In this document: positions 25,301 through 32,751 of the stretch, in pieces
How the letters are laid out: each line of letters opens with the position of its first letter
How positions within the stretch are numbered: the first letter of the stretch is position 1
Assembly (NCBI RefSeq): GCF_014205155.1
Contig: NZ_JACHMX010000001.1
Span: 1-64,000, forward strand
Direction of reading: 5' to 3'
From: Amycolatopsis umgeniensis
Lineage (GTDB): Bacteria > Actinomycetota > Actinomycetes > Mycobacteriales > Pseudonocardiaceae
DNA length: 64,000 bases
Translations under genes and position numbers: made by a program
Notes under the pieces: generated by a model
What the model saw: the letters and a program-made list of their open reading frames with translations, nothing else
The model's database searches: none
Told to the model about the DNA's origin: nothing

Positions 25301-26372
25301 TGACGACCGAGTAGGTGGGCAGGGGCACCCCGATGGTCACCGGCCGGTCCGGTCGCAGCACCGCCCACGTCGCGGTGACCGTGGCCTCGGTGGGGCCGTA
25401 GACGTTGAGGAACCGCCGATCCGGCCGGTACCAGCGGCGGACGAGATCCTCGGGACAAGCCTCACCGGAGACGAGAAGGAACCGCAGCCGCGGCAGGTCC
25501 TCGTCGAGGCTCGCCAGCAAGGTCGGGACACAGCACAACGCCGTGACCTCGTTGTCCCGCAGGAACTCGTGGAGATCGTGACCGACGAGGCCGACGCCGC
25601 CCGGTTTCGGCACGAGGGTCGCGCCGCACAGCAACGGGACCCAGATCTCCTCGACCGAGAAGTCGAACGCGATCGTCATGCCCTGGTAGACCCGATCGGT
25701 TCCCTGGATGCCGTAGACGTCGGCGGCAACGCGGACGAAGTTGCAGATCGCGGCGTGGTCGATCGTCACGCCTTTGGGTCGTCCCGTCGAGCCGGACGTG
25801 TAGACGATGTAGCAGAGCTCGTCCGTCGAGACGCCCTTCTCGGCGGGGCTGAGCCGGTCACCCGGCAGAGCCGCGATCCGGTCCGCCTCCTCGTCGAGGC
25901 AGAGCAGGTCGACGCCGCCCGGCTCGAAGCGGTCGCGCAACCCGGAGATCGACACCACCAGCCGGACGCCGGCGTCCCGGACGATGTAGTCCAGCCGGTC
26001 GTCCGGGAAACCCGTGTCCAGTGGCACATACGCCGCGTTGATCTTGAGCACGGCCAGCATCGCGACGTAGGGGTGGACCGGTTCGTCGAACAGCAGCCCG
26101 ATCCGATCACCGGGCAGCACCCCGTGAGCTCGCAGGTGCCGGGCGAGGCGGTTGGCCCGCTCGTCCAATCCGGCGAAGGTGAGTTTCGTGCTCCCGGTGT
26201 CCACCGCGAGGCGATCACCGAGGCCGTCGGCGCGCAACCGGTCGCAGAGCCCCTCGTACAGCTGCTCGAGCCGCTCGCCCGCGCGCCAGCGGACCTGCTG
26301 TCCGTGCCCGTCGCACGTCAGGACCAGGCCGTCGGTCGTGAAGAGGCCCGACGGCTGTCCATACGGGCTCAT
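22308..26372 (-). CDS. Pls/PosA-like membrane non-ribosomal peptide synthetase (poly-diaminobutyrate synthetase candidate)
   Basis: This 1354-residue protein starts MSPYGQPSGLF, chosen because the ATG overlaps the aspartokinase stop. Order: adenylation domain (about 50-550; YTSGSTGRPKGVTIDH, LNVYGPTEATVTAT, YRTGDLGR, GRADTQVKIRGYRVE), carrier domain (about 575-650; phosphopantetheine Ser in DDYGADSLLLAKF), then roughly six membrane helices interleaved with hexapeptide-repeat acyltransferase-like modules (ending about 1330). There is no classical condensation or thioesterase domain. This is the layout of epsilon-poly-lysine synthetase, in which the membrane part links monomers through the side-chain amine. 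With a diaminobutyrate aminotransferase downstream and aspartokinase upstream, the product is probably poly-(2,4-diaminobutyric acid). Which amine is linked and chain length are unknown. Confidence 0.9.
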   Translation of the reverse strand: MSPYGQPSGLFTTDGLVLTCDGHGQQVRWRAGERLEQLYEGLCDRLRADGLGDRLAVDTGSTKLTFAGLDERANRLARHLRAHGVLPGDRIGLLFDEPVHPYVAMLAVLKINAAYVPLDTGFPDDRLDYIVRDAGVRLVVSISGLRDRFEPGGVDLLCLDEEADRIAALPGDRLSPAEKGVSTDELCYIVYTSGSTGRPKGVTIDHAAICNFVRVAADVYGIQGTDRVYQGMTIAFDFSVEEIWVPLLCGATLVPKPGGVGLVGHDLHEFLRDNEVTALCCVPTLLASLDEDLPRLRFLLVSGEACPEDLVRRWYRPDRRFLNVYGPTEATVTATWAVLRPDRPVTIGVPLPTYSVVILDPDEPQALAAGELGEIGIAGIGLAGGYLNRPDLTERAFIPDFLGIGHNPSGRIYRTGDLGRVTPEGEIEYHGRADTQVKIRGYRVELTEIESVLLQIPGIAQAVVETHHPEAGRTELVAYYSLRRDRTDVDAGELRRRLGELLPGYMVPAYLERLEHIPLTPAGKADRKNLPAPTSPRSAASAVDYVAPATETEQQLADALGRVLGVERISATGHFFDDYGADSLLLAKFCALVRERGDVAPLSARDVYLNPTVRGLAELVPASAQAPVARAEEPRRAATGSYVLCGLFQLVVFLAYAAGSGWILDTGFIWVTAATGFVDAYARAVGLGLVVFTVLSVVPILAKWALVGRWKPGEIPLWSPGYLRFWLVKTLVRFSPLMLFTGTPLYSWYLRALGADIGKGAVILSRNPPVCTDLLTIGAGAVIRKDAFFPCYRARAGWIQTGSVTLGENAFVGEMTVLDIGTTIGDDAQLGHSSSLNAGQTVPDGESWHGSPARLSTVDYRALATVARGWLRPFTFCVSSLLLLLLVTLPATLGGVDVLADRWFTTSADFTSWVFYRGQIIDTALLYFGALLAGLAIVLTLPRLLSRFLRPDRVYPLYGAHFGLQRLIARLTNLRSFTYLFGDSSYIVYYLRGLGYDLSKVQQTGSNFGVEVKHESPFLSTVGTGTMVSDGLSLLNADFSASSFRLRRTAIAPQAFLGNEIAYPPDARVGRNCLLATKVLVPLDGPVRENVGLLGSPAFEIPRTVRRDTGFEHLSTGEGLRRSLRAKLWHNTGTLLVYLLVHWLHLLGVTLIGIGAGVLHERFGALAVGGGLVATLLFTVAYFVLAELAVQGFKAIRPRFCSIYDPIFWRHERYWKLSPARYLALFDGTPFKSFLWRCLGVRIGRRVFDDGCAIPERSLVSIGDDCVLNLHTVLQGHSLEDGTFKSDYITVGAGCTIGTGAFVHYGVTMAEGAIVETDAFLMKGTTAPARTRWHANPAVELDTAEATTAARRLP

Positions 26373-27637
26373 GTCCGGTCCTCCGCCAGGCCGAACGACT
26401 CGTGCAGGGCACGGACGGTCTTGTCTACGGCTTCGGCGGGGATGACCGCGGTGAGCCGCGACTGCGAAGTCGTCATCGCCGGCACCGTGACGCGATGGTC
26501 GGCGAGGACCCGCAGCAACTCGGGCAGGCAGCCGGGCGAGTCGAGCAACGCGTTCCCGACCACGGAAACGGAGCCGAGCTCCTCGAGCACCGTGGACCGG
26601 GCGTCCAGTTCCATCGCGAGTTCCGTGATCGGCAGGCCCAGCGGCTCCGAGCCCCGGACCGTGAATCTGAGCTCGCCCGGATCGGGCCAGCTCAGGTTGT
26701 CCGGTTTCACCCCGCATCCGGCGAGCATCGAGAGCACGCGGGCGTAATGGTCCGGGTCGGCAGGGGAAACCTCGACCCGGACCAGCCTCACGTCGCGCTC
26801 GTGCGCGATGCCGATGACGCGGGGCGCGCCTTCCAGCGAAGATTCCCCCGCCGTGACGACGGTGGAGGGACCGGGATCCGAAGAATGCGTCACACGCACC
26901 GCCACCCCGTGACGGCGAGCCAGTTCGACGGATCGGGGATGCAGCACACGGGCACCGACTTCGGCGAGTTCGACCATCGCGTCATAGGAGATCGCACTGA
27001 CCGGGCGGGTGTCCGGCACGATCCGGGGGTCGGCGGTGCGCACGCCGTGGACATCGGTGCAGATCTCGCATTCGGAACCGCCGAGCGCGGCCGCGAGCGC
27101 GACCGCGGTGGTGTCGGAGCCGCCTCTGCCGAGAGTCAGCAGTTCCCCGTTCTCGTCCCGTCCCTGGAATCCGGCGACCACGACGACCTGCACGTCACGT
27201 AGCCGCTCGGTGATCTTGGCCGGATCGACCCGCACGATCGTCCCCGCGCCGGGTTCGCCGCTCACCTCGATCCCGGCCTGGTCACCGGACAGCGAAACGG
27301 CCTCGACCCCGCGCTCGGCCAGTGCCAAGGCGAGCACCGCCGCGGAGACTTGTTCGCCGGTCGCCATCAACTGGTCGAGTTCCCGTGGAGCAGGCGGCTC
27401 CGCGAACTCCCCGGCCAGGGCGATCAGCCGGTCGGTGGTGTCCCCCATGGCCGACACGACCAGAACCACCCGATCCCCCGCTTCGACGAGTGCGGCGACC
27501 TCGGCGGCCACCTCGCTCACCATTCCGGGTGTGGCCAGCGACGAGCCACCGTATTTTCGTATGACCAGTCCCTTGTCGCGTACCTGCGGTAAAGGCGGAA
27601 CCAAGCTGACATCGAGATCTTGGGAAGAATTCACCAT
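26369..27637 (-). CDS. Aspartokinase dedicated to the poly-diaminobutyrate operon
   Basis: This 422-residue aspartate kinase makes aspartyl phosphate, the precursor of aspartate semialdehyde. The nucleotide-binding start reads VIRKYGGSSLATPG, a variant of the common KFGGTSL. Substrate motifs are LMATGEQVSAAVLALAL and TLGRGGSDTTAVALAA. Two C-terminal ACT domains occupy about 265-415. As a pathway copy it may have altered feedback control, but the effector-contact residues cannot be judged by eye. It is the first gene of the operon and overlaps the synthetase. The ATG follows AAAGGAAA. Aspartate semialdehyde dehydrogenase is not here and must be supplied from elsewhere. Confidence 0.93.
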   Translation of the reverse strand: MVNSSQDLDVSLVPPLPQVRDKGLVIRKYGGSSLATPGMVSEVAAEVAALVEAGDRVVLVVSAMGDTTDRLIALAGEFAEPPAPRELDQLMATGEQVSAAVLALALAERGVEAVSLSGDQAGIEVSGEPGAGTIVRVDPAKITERLRDVQVVVVAGFQGRDENGELLTLGRGGSDTTAVALAAALGGSECEICTDVHGVRTADPRIVPDTRPVSAISYDAMVELAEVGARVLHPRSVELARRHGVAVRVTHSSDPGPSTVVTAGESSLEGAPRVIGIAHERDVRLVRVEVSPADPDHYARVLSMLAGCGVKPDNLSWPDPGELRFTVRGSEPLGLPITELAMELDARSTVLEELGSVSVVGNALLDSPGCLPELLRVLADHRVTVPAMTTSQSRLTAVIPAEAVDKTVRALHESFGLAEDRT

Positions 27638-28353
27638 TTTCCTTTATTAGGCAGCCGAAGACGGCTGGACTGATATCCGGACGCGATACTCGAATCAGCC
27701 CGCCACGAATACACGTATCCGATGCGGGTTCTACAACAACTGCCGCAGAAGTGCTTGCTGGACGACACTCCCCGAAGTCCAGGATTCAGCACCGCGGGCC
27801 GGGATGACAGGTTTGGAAAGTAGTGCGAGAAAGTTTGGTCGGGTACCTCCATCCGTACGAAAGGTCGACTGGCCGGGTTTGCACGCCATAAGTCGATGAC
27901 AGCACGCAAGGACATACCTACGAACAGCCCAGTTCGATGGAATTAGGTCGAATGAATGACGCGTTTGGGATCGACTTCGAAATTCGGGTGAAGAGCCGAT
28001 CGGCAGGACGGAACTGATTTCTTTGTCAACCGCGACGTACGAGATCCCCCAGGTGTCCACCAGGCGGGATAAACCCGTCAAAGCGACCATGGATCACCGG
28101 GTGGCCGAAACCCATCAACCAGCCCCAGAACGGGCGTTCGGCGCGTCCGACCAGGCAATCCCATAATGCGGGTCGAGTTGCGACCGCCGCTACGGTTCCG
28201 CACGCCGACAACGACGGACTCGTCCCGGTGACCGGGGCGCAATTTTGCCCCCGGACGCCCTGTCAGTGTCTCGCAAACCACGACGAAATTCGGTCCGGCG
28301 ATAACAAATGCCGGACCGAATTCAATCCTACGTGAGCGAGAATCGAATTCGCA
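27638..28353. other. 716-base region upstream of the poly-diaminobutyrate operon
   Basis: Lower GC than the surroundings and no ORF with a ribosome site and family signal. It must contain the operon promoter near 27640-27750. It also holds several short inverted repeats (for example CCGGTGACCGG near 28228) and the terminator at 28287-28322. Confidence 0.5.
28287..28322 (-). terminator. Stem-loop after the DUF3105 pseudogene
   Basis: AATTCGGTCCGGC and its exact complement enclose a 10-base loop (13-bp stem), 31 bases after the stop of the gene at 28354. Confidence 0.65.
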
Positions 28354-28881
28354 CTAAAGCAAAGGTTTTCCGACGCCGCCAGCACACGGGGCGCCCTTTT
28401 CGACCGACTGCGGGCCCGCCCGGCAGACATCGAGGAATCGCGCGATCCGCGGGTCTGCCGGATCGTCCAGCTCGAGCCGCCTTCCCCACGCTGTCGCCAC
28501 CACGGTGGCGGGTAATCCGGGGTACGGGCTGAGCAGGGCGTGGTGTTTCCCTTTGACGAGACCGCTGAGCGAGTTCACCTGTTCAACCGTCAAGCCCGGT
28601 CGAAAGGTGAGCCATACGGCGCCGTGTTCGAGGGAGTGCACCGCGTTCTCGTTCCGCAGCGGTTCGGCCTACACGCCGCAGTTCTGCAGTGCCGGGTCGT
28701 GCGGTCCACCGGCAGGCGGCACCCGGTCGTACGCGACGGTTCCGTGGTGCCCCCGTTCGCGGATGTCGAACCGTTCGACCCCGGCGATCTCCGGTTCGCC
28801 GCCGGCTTCGGTGAGCCTGGTGAACCCGACCAGGTCGGCGGCCACGATCGCGAGGGTGGCCAGCACGAGGAACATTCCCAC
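28354..28881 (-). pseudogene. DUF3105 family membrane protein, broken by an in-frame amber codon
   Basis: The frame encodes a membrane helix (GMFLVLATLAIVAADLVGF), then the DUF3105-type motif PPAGGPHDPALQNCGV, then an in-frame TAG at 28669-28671, then AEPLRNENAVHSLEHGAVWL and a normal C-terminus. A single change from a Tyr codon (TAC) would restore the usual V-Y-x-E-P-x-R. The basic residues expected before the helix (RLRPSRRRGVVG) are encoded but lie between an upstream TGA and the first usable GTG, so the 5' end is lost too. Sequencing error at the TAG cannot be excluded. It abuts other gene scraps. Confidence 0.75.
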
Positions 28882-28898
28882 GACCCCACGCCGCCTCG

Positions 28899-28982
28899 AC
28901 GGGCGAAGGCGATTTCCGCGCGCTGTTCAGTCGCCGGATCCAGATGACAGGTGGCCTCGTCGAGGATCAGCGCCGCTCGCGG
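28899..28982 (-). pseudogene. Scrap of an ABC transporter ATPase (Walker B region)
   Basis: One minus-strand frame encodes ALILDEATCHLDPATEQRAE, an ABC-ATPase Walker B/D-loop segment, and nothing recognisable on either side. It lies directly upstream of the DUF3105 remnant, where its frame breaks off, and end-to-end with the LuxR remnant. Confidence 0.6.
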
Positions 28983-29498
28983 TGACGTGCGCGGCGCCGC
29001 GGAGATCGCTCGGAACGCCGGAATTCCGTGTATGAAAGCGGTCGTCCTGTACGAGGCCGCGAGGTTCGGCGCGGCGAGGCAGGTGGAGAAGCGGCCGCGG
29101 CGCTGGCGGCGGGCGACGAATCCGGCCTGCTCGCCGCGGCGGACACGTTCGCCGAACTGCCCGCTCCCCTGCTGGCCGCCGAAATGCTGTCGGCCGCAGG
29201 CCGGGTGGCCCAGGCGGCGGGACATTCGCGACGGGCGGGCGCCGCCCTCGCGAGAGCACGCGAACTCACGCGATGTTGCCCGACGGCGCGCACCCCGGAA
29301 CTCGACCGGGCCGAAGGCACCCAGCAGCTCACTCCGAGGGAACGCGAAATCGCCCGGCTGGCCGCGGGACAGGCGACGAGCCCGGAGATCGCGCGCAGAC
29401 TGCGGCTCTCGGTCCGGACCGTGGACAACCACCTGGCCCACGTCTACGACAAGCTCGGGATCTCAAGCAGGATCGAGCTCACCACGCTGTTCCGTTGA
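28978..29498 (+). pseudogene. C-terminal remnant of a LuxR-family (LAL-type) regulator, frameshifted
   Basis: The frame from 29088 to 29498 encodes a helical repeat region (GDESGLLAAADTFAELPAPL, AAGRVAQAAGHSRRAG) and a full LuxR HTH (LTPREREIARLAAGQATSPE, then SVRTVDNHLAHVYDKLGISS), the C-terminus of large ATP-binding LuxR regulators. Upstream, a different frame (28978-29085) continues the homologous sequence (AVVLYEAARFGAARQV). So there is a frame change near 29085, probably with a small deletion, and the ATPase part is absent. If an internal start is used, a short HTH-only protein could still be made. Confidence 0.7.
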
Positions 29499-29747
29499 AC
29501 CCTTCGCCTTGCCGGATCGCAGGCGTCTGGCCGAACCCGCCACCACGGCCGCCGCGCCCAGGGCGGCTGTCGCCGGTATCCCCGCGAACCAGATCACGAG
29601 GGCGAGCGCGCCGACGCTGAGCGCCACGGCGAGAGCACCGACGACGAGCAGAAAAGCCATTCTTCGGGTGCGCTCACCGTCGTCGACGATATGTCTGAGC
29701 AGCGCCGTTGCCGGAGTGGACGGCTCGGAAGGCTGGTTCCGGCTCAT
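29463..29747 (-). CDS. Small two-helix membrane protein
   Basis: This 94-residue protein has two adjacent hydrophobic segments (FLLVVGALAVALSVGALALV and WFAGIPATAALGAAAVVAGS) and a charged C-terminus. No family is recognised. The ATG overlaps the stop of the preceding gene (ATGA) and follows GAGGAGC. It is the last gene of the PadR-led operon. Its end overlaps the 3' end of the LuxR remnant on the other strand by 36 bases. Confidence 0.75.
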   Translation of the reverse strand: MSRNQPSEPSTPATALLRHIVDDGERTRRMAFLLVVGALAVALSVGALALVIWFAGIPATAALGAAAVVAGSARRLRSGKAKGSTEQRGELDPA

Positions 29748-30421
29748 CGGCGCTCCTCGGCCTTCACGGCGGAGGCAGTGAGACTTCGTCGAAGTTCCCA
29801 GGCGCAGGCGACAAGGCGAAGGGCGTGACCGAGCCTGTCTCGACGTCGCACCTCTCGAAGGTCACCGCGGAACTCCTCGGCGTACCGCATGCGGTGGCTT
29901 TCCGGCAGTACGGACGCCGCCAGAGACACCAGTCGCTGGCAGGTTCGGCCGGGGGACGCGGGATCGGCGCGCCAGGCAAGGGGGCTCGGTCTGGCGCCGG
30001 AGAGTTCCGCACTGACCGTCGCCGCGTCGGTGTCGCTACTGGCCCAGTGCCTGGCCGTGAGCTCTCCGGCGGACCACGTCCGGTAGTCGGGTGCCGGGGC
30101 CGGTCCCAGTGCGATCTTCAGATCCTGCACAAGAGTCAGGGCGTAGTGAAGAGCCTGCACGTAGTCCGCCAAGCCCTTCTCATCCGGACTGCCGGTGATG
30201 TACTCGATTTCGAGGTCGAGGTACGAGGTCGCCGCTTCGATGAACATCAAGGCGTCGGCGCGCTCGAGGTCGGCGGCGAAGCCATACCGGCTGACCGAGT
30301 CGGCTCGAGAAACAAGGTTCTCTCGATAGTAGTCGCGTTCCGAGTACCACCACGGGTGATGGTTCTTCAATTTGGCGAGCGCGTTGGCGACACGCCGGGC
30401 GGATCGACTTGCGGAGGTCAT
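29744..30421 (-). CDS. Hypothetical protein of a PadR operon
   Basis: This 225-residue protein is soluble-looking, with no signal or membrane segment. The N-terminal part (NHHPWWYSERDYYRENLVSR) is aromatic and charged. The C-terminal part (ESHRMRYAEEFRGDLREVRR, then LRLVACAWELRRSL) resembles the helical segment found in proteins co-encoded with PadR regulators and permease-prefix domains. The function is unknown. It overlaps both neighbours by 4 bases, so it is translationally coupled to the PadR gene and to the small membrane protein. Confidence 0.75.
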   Translation of the reverse strand: MTSASRSARRVANALAKLKNHHPWWYSERDYYRENLVSRADSVSRYGFAADLERADALMFIEAATSYLDLEIEYITGSPDEKGLADYVQALHYALTLVQDLKIALGPAPAPDYRTWSAGELTARHWASSDTDAATVSAELSGARPSPLAWRADPASPGRTCQRLVSLAASVLPESHRMRYAEEFRGDLREVRRRDRLGHALRLVACAWELRRSLTASAVKAEERR

Positions 30422-30756
30422 GACGCACCTCCGGCCAGTCCGGGCCGGAGGCGGCCGAGCGCGGTCGCCGAAGTCCTGGCGAGCGCGGCCCCCGCGAGCG
30501 CGACACCGTCGGGGCTGAGCCGGTAATACCGGCGGCGTGGCCGTCCCTCCGTCTTCGGATCGACCTCTTCCCAGCGGCTCTCCAGCCAGCCGACGTTCTC
30601 CAACCGCGCCAGGATCGGATGGATCGTCCCGCTCGCCAGCCCCGCCGCCGACGAGATCTCCAAGCCGTAGCGCTCCTGCGACGGGTCTTCCAACAGCACG
30701 CGGAGGACCAACTGCGTCGGAAGGGTCATCCGGGGTCCGGACCGGTTTCCAGCCAT
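30418..30756 (-). CDS. PadR family transcriptional regulator
   Basis: This 112-residue PadR protein has a winged helix (LVLRVLLEDPSQERYGLEIS, SGTIHPILARLENVGWLESR) and the wing RPRRRYYRLSPDG. The C-terminal dimer helix is short, as in PadR subfamily 2. It is the first gene of a three-gene operon. A palindrome directly upstream (30762-30788) is its likely operator and would also lie next to the ECF sigma promoter (30808), so cross-talk is possible. Confidence 0.93.
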   Translation of the reverse strand: MAGNRSGPRMTLPTQLVLRVLLEDPSQERYGLEISSAAGLASGTIHPILARLENVGWLESRWEEVDPKTEGRPRRRYYRLSPDGVALAGAALARTSATALGRLRPGLAGGAS

Positions 30757-30761
30757 ACTCT

Positions 30762-30788
30762 AACTCTACTTAGGGGCTAGGTAGAGTT
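30762..30788. promoter_or_regulatory. Probable PadR operator
   Basis: AACTCTAC...GTAGAGTT with inner TAG/CTA forms a near-perfect 27-base palindrome starting 6 bases upstream of the PadR ATG, well placed for autorepression. Confidence 0.65.
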
Positions 30789-30807
30789 CAAGAGAGCCTT
30801 GAGGTGA

Positions 30808-30834
30808 CCTCACATCCGGCGACGGTCTCTCGTC
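30808..30834 (+). promoter_or_regulatory. ECF41-type promoter of the sigma gene
   Basis: CCTCACA (30808-30814), 16 bases, then CGTC (30831-30834). The identical layout occurs upstream of the carboxymuconolactone-decarboxylase-like gene (32752-32778). Known ECF41 promoters have a similar -35 (TGTCACA) and CGTC -10. It suggests an autoregulated sigma factor. Confidence 0.75.
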
Positions 30835-30873
30835 GTACCCAAGACAGCGCACGCGACCAGGAGGCGAAATCCC

Positions 30874-31779
30874 ATGAACGACCTCGACCCGGGCCTGAGC
30901 GCGATCGTGAGTGAACGGCGTCAGCTGATCGGACTCGCGTATCGCCTGATCGGCTCCCTTTCCGAGGCCGAAGACGTGGTGCAGGAGACCTACACCCGCT
31001 GGTACGCCTTGTCCTCCGCCCAACGGGAAGCGATCGACTCCCCCGGCGCCTGGCTGACCACGGTCGCCAGCCGCATCTGCCTCGACCTTCTCGGGTCGGC
31101 ACGCGCGAGGCGGGAACGCTACGTGGGCGAATGGGTTCCCGAACCACTGCCGGGGCGGTTCGAATGGACCACCGGTCGACCGGCCGCCGCCGACCCGGCA
31201 GACCGGGTCACCCTCGACGAGTCGATCAACATGGCTTTTCTCGTCGTGCTGGAGTCGTTGACCCCGGCCGAGCGAGTCGCGTTCATCCTGCACGACGTCT
31301 TCCGCTACGCCTTCGCCGAAGTGGCGGAGATCGTCGGCAGGACTCCGGCGGCCTGCCGTCAACTGGCCTCCTCCGCGCGCCGCCGCATCCGCACGACGCA
31401 GGCCGCGCCTGCCCCGATCGCCCGGCAGGCCGACCTCGTCAAGGATTTCAAGAAGGCGTGGGAAGCGCAGGACATCAAGGCGCTCATCGGTCTCCTCGAT
31501 CCGAACGTGAAGGCCGTCGGCGACGGCGGAGGACTCGTCAGCGCCGCGCTCCATCCTTTCGAAGGCCGGGAGCAGGTTGCCGCCTATCTCATGGAGGTGG
31601 CGCACAAGACCGCCGGACTCGAACTCCTGGAGCGGACCGTCAACGGTCAACCCGGCCTCGTCCTGAGGAAGGCCGAGCTGACCGTCGCCGTCTACGCGTT
31701 CCACGTCACCGGCGACCGCATCCGGCACATCTGGGGAGTGCGGAACCCCGAGAAACTCCGGTCGTGGACGGAGGCGTGA
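30874..31779 (+). CDS. ECF41 family RNA polymerase sigma factor (SigJ-like)
   Basis: This 301-residue sigma factor has region 2 (LAYRLIGSLSEAEDVVQETY), region 4 (AEVAEIVGRTPAACRQLASS) and a C-terminal SnoaL-like extension (about 185-300). The extension keeps the ECF41 marks GDGGG near residue 213 and NPEKL at the end, known to control sigma activity in place of a separate anti-sigma factor. The ATG follows AGGAGG. ECF41 genes normally sit beside a carboxymuconolactone decarboxylase, oxidoreductase or epimerase gene, and here a decarboxylase-like gene and a SnoaL gene lie convergently downstream. Matching promoters at both ends support a small self-contained regulon. Confidence 0.95.
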   Translation: MNDLDPGLSAIVSERRQLIGLAYRLIGSLSEAEDVVQETYTRWYALSSAQREAIDSPGAWLTTVASRICLDLLGSARARRERYVGEWVPEPLPGRFEWTTGRPAAADPADRVTLDESINMAFLVVLESLTPAERVAFILHDVFRYAFAEVAEIVGRTPAACRQLASSARRRIRTTQAAPAPIARQADLVKDFKKAWEAQDIKALIGLLDPNVKAVGDGGGLVSAALHPFEGREQVAAYLMEVAHKTAGLELLERTVNGQPGLVLRKAELTVAVYAFHVTGDRIRHIWGVRNPEKLRSWTEA

Positions 31780-31782
31780 CCG

Positions 31783-32217
31783 CTACGCCGGGAGGGCGCC
31801 GAGTTGCCGTAGCTGGGTGAAGACGTCGACGACACCCCAGATCTCGGCGATGCGCCCTCCGGCGAAGCGGAAGATGAAGATTTCGTTGTAGGAAACCGTC
31901 TTCCCCGTTGCCGGGAGGCCTCTGAACTCGCCTTCGTGGGTACCGGTGACGGTGTTGCGGCAGACGAGCTTGTCGCCGTCTTCGAGCATGTCCTCGACCT
32001 CGACCCGCAGGTCGGGGAATCCGCGGAGCAGCACCGCCCACACTTGCTTGAGTGCTTGTGCTCCCGTCGTTTCCATCGGCACCGGCGCGTGGAACACCAC
32101 GTCCGGATCGACGACCTCGTCGATCGTCGTCTCGATGATCCGGAGGCTGCCGGTGTTGGTCGCGTCGTGCAAGCGGGCGAACGCCGCCCGATTGCGCTCC
32201 GCCTCGGTGAGGCTCAT
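31783..32217 (-). CDS. SnoaL-like NTF2-fold protein
   Basis: This 144-residue protein has a SnoaL/ester-cyclase-type NTF2 fold: FHAPVPMETTGAQALKQVWA, GTHEGEFRGLPATGKTV and the end RIAEIWGVVDVFTQLRQLGA. Members are ester cyclases, isomerases or binding proteins. The catalytic His/Asp set of SnoaL cannot be confirmed by eye. It lies 27 bases downstream of the decarboxylase-like gene, in the same direction, so the two probably share the ECF41 promoter at 32752-32778. It is convergent with the sigma gene. Confidence 0.9.
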   Translation of the reverse strand: MSLTEAERNRAAFARLHDATNTGSLRIIETTIDEVVDPDVVFHAPVPMETTGAQALKQVWAVLLRGFPDLRVEVEDMLEDGDKLVCRNTVTGTHEGEFRGLPATGKTVSYNEIFIFRFAGGRIAEIWGVVDVFTQLRQLGALPA

Positions 32218-32244
32218 GGTCTCTCCTGAAATCGTCGATCCCCG

Positions 32245-32715
32245 TCAGGCGAACTGTCCGGCGCGGTAGTCGCCGGCGGGATTCTGGACGATCGCGTTCA
32301 CCCGGTTGAAGGCGTTGATCAGCGCGATCACCCCCACCAACGCGGCGAGCTGGTCCTCGTCGAAGTGCTTGGCGGCGTTCGCCCACGCCTCGTCGGTGAT
32401 CTCACCGCCGTCGGCCATCCGGCAGGCCTGCTCGGTCAGCTCCAGCGCGGCGCGCTCGGCGTCGGTGAAGACCGTCGCCTCCCGCCACACCGCGACCAGG
32501 TTGATCCGCACGGCCGATTCACCGGCGGCGGCCGCTTCCTTGGTGTGCATGTCCAGGCATACGGCACAACCGTTGATCTGGCTCGCGCGCATCCGGACCA
32601 GCTCCTGGACGGTGATCGACAGAGACGAGTCGAGCAGCCCCTTTCCCGCCGAGATGATGCTCTTCAGGAACTTTCCCCCGACGGGGTTGCGGAAGTAGTC
32701 GAGCCGGGCGTCCAT
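32245..32715 (-). CDS. Carboxymuconolactone decarboxylase/AhpD-like protein
   Basis: This 156-residue alkylhydroperoxidase-like protein has the active-site motif NGCAVCLDMHTKEA (CxxC plus His) near residue 50 and the usual helical end (AALVGVIALINAFNRVNAIV). CxxC-containing members are thought to reduce peroxides or related oxidants. It is the classic partner of ECF41 sigma factors and is preceded by the same promoter motif as the sigma gene. RBS GGAGATCACG is acceptable. Confidence 0.93.
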   Translation of the reverse strand: MDARLDYFRNPVGGKFLKSIISAGKGLLDSSLSITVQELVRMRASQINGCAVCLDMHTKEAAAAGESAVRINLVAVWREATVFTDAERAALELTEQACRMADGGEITDEAWANAAKHFDEDQLAALVGVIALINAFNRVNAIVQNPAGDYRAGQFA

Positions 32716-32751
32716 CGTGATCTCCTGTCGTAGTGGGTGTTCTGCCCAACC

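Noticed and set aside
23331..26747. 1138-codon plus-strand frame
   Set aside because: Antisense to the Pls-like synthetase; composition is Arg/Asp/Gln/Val-rich with no domain motifs.
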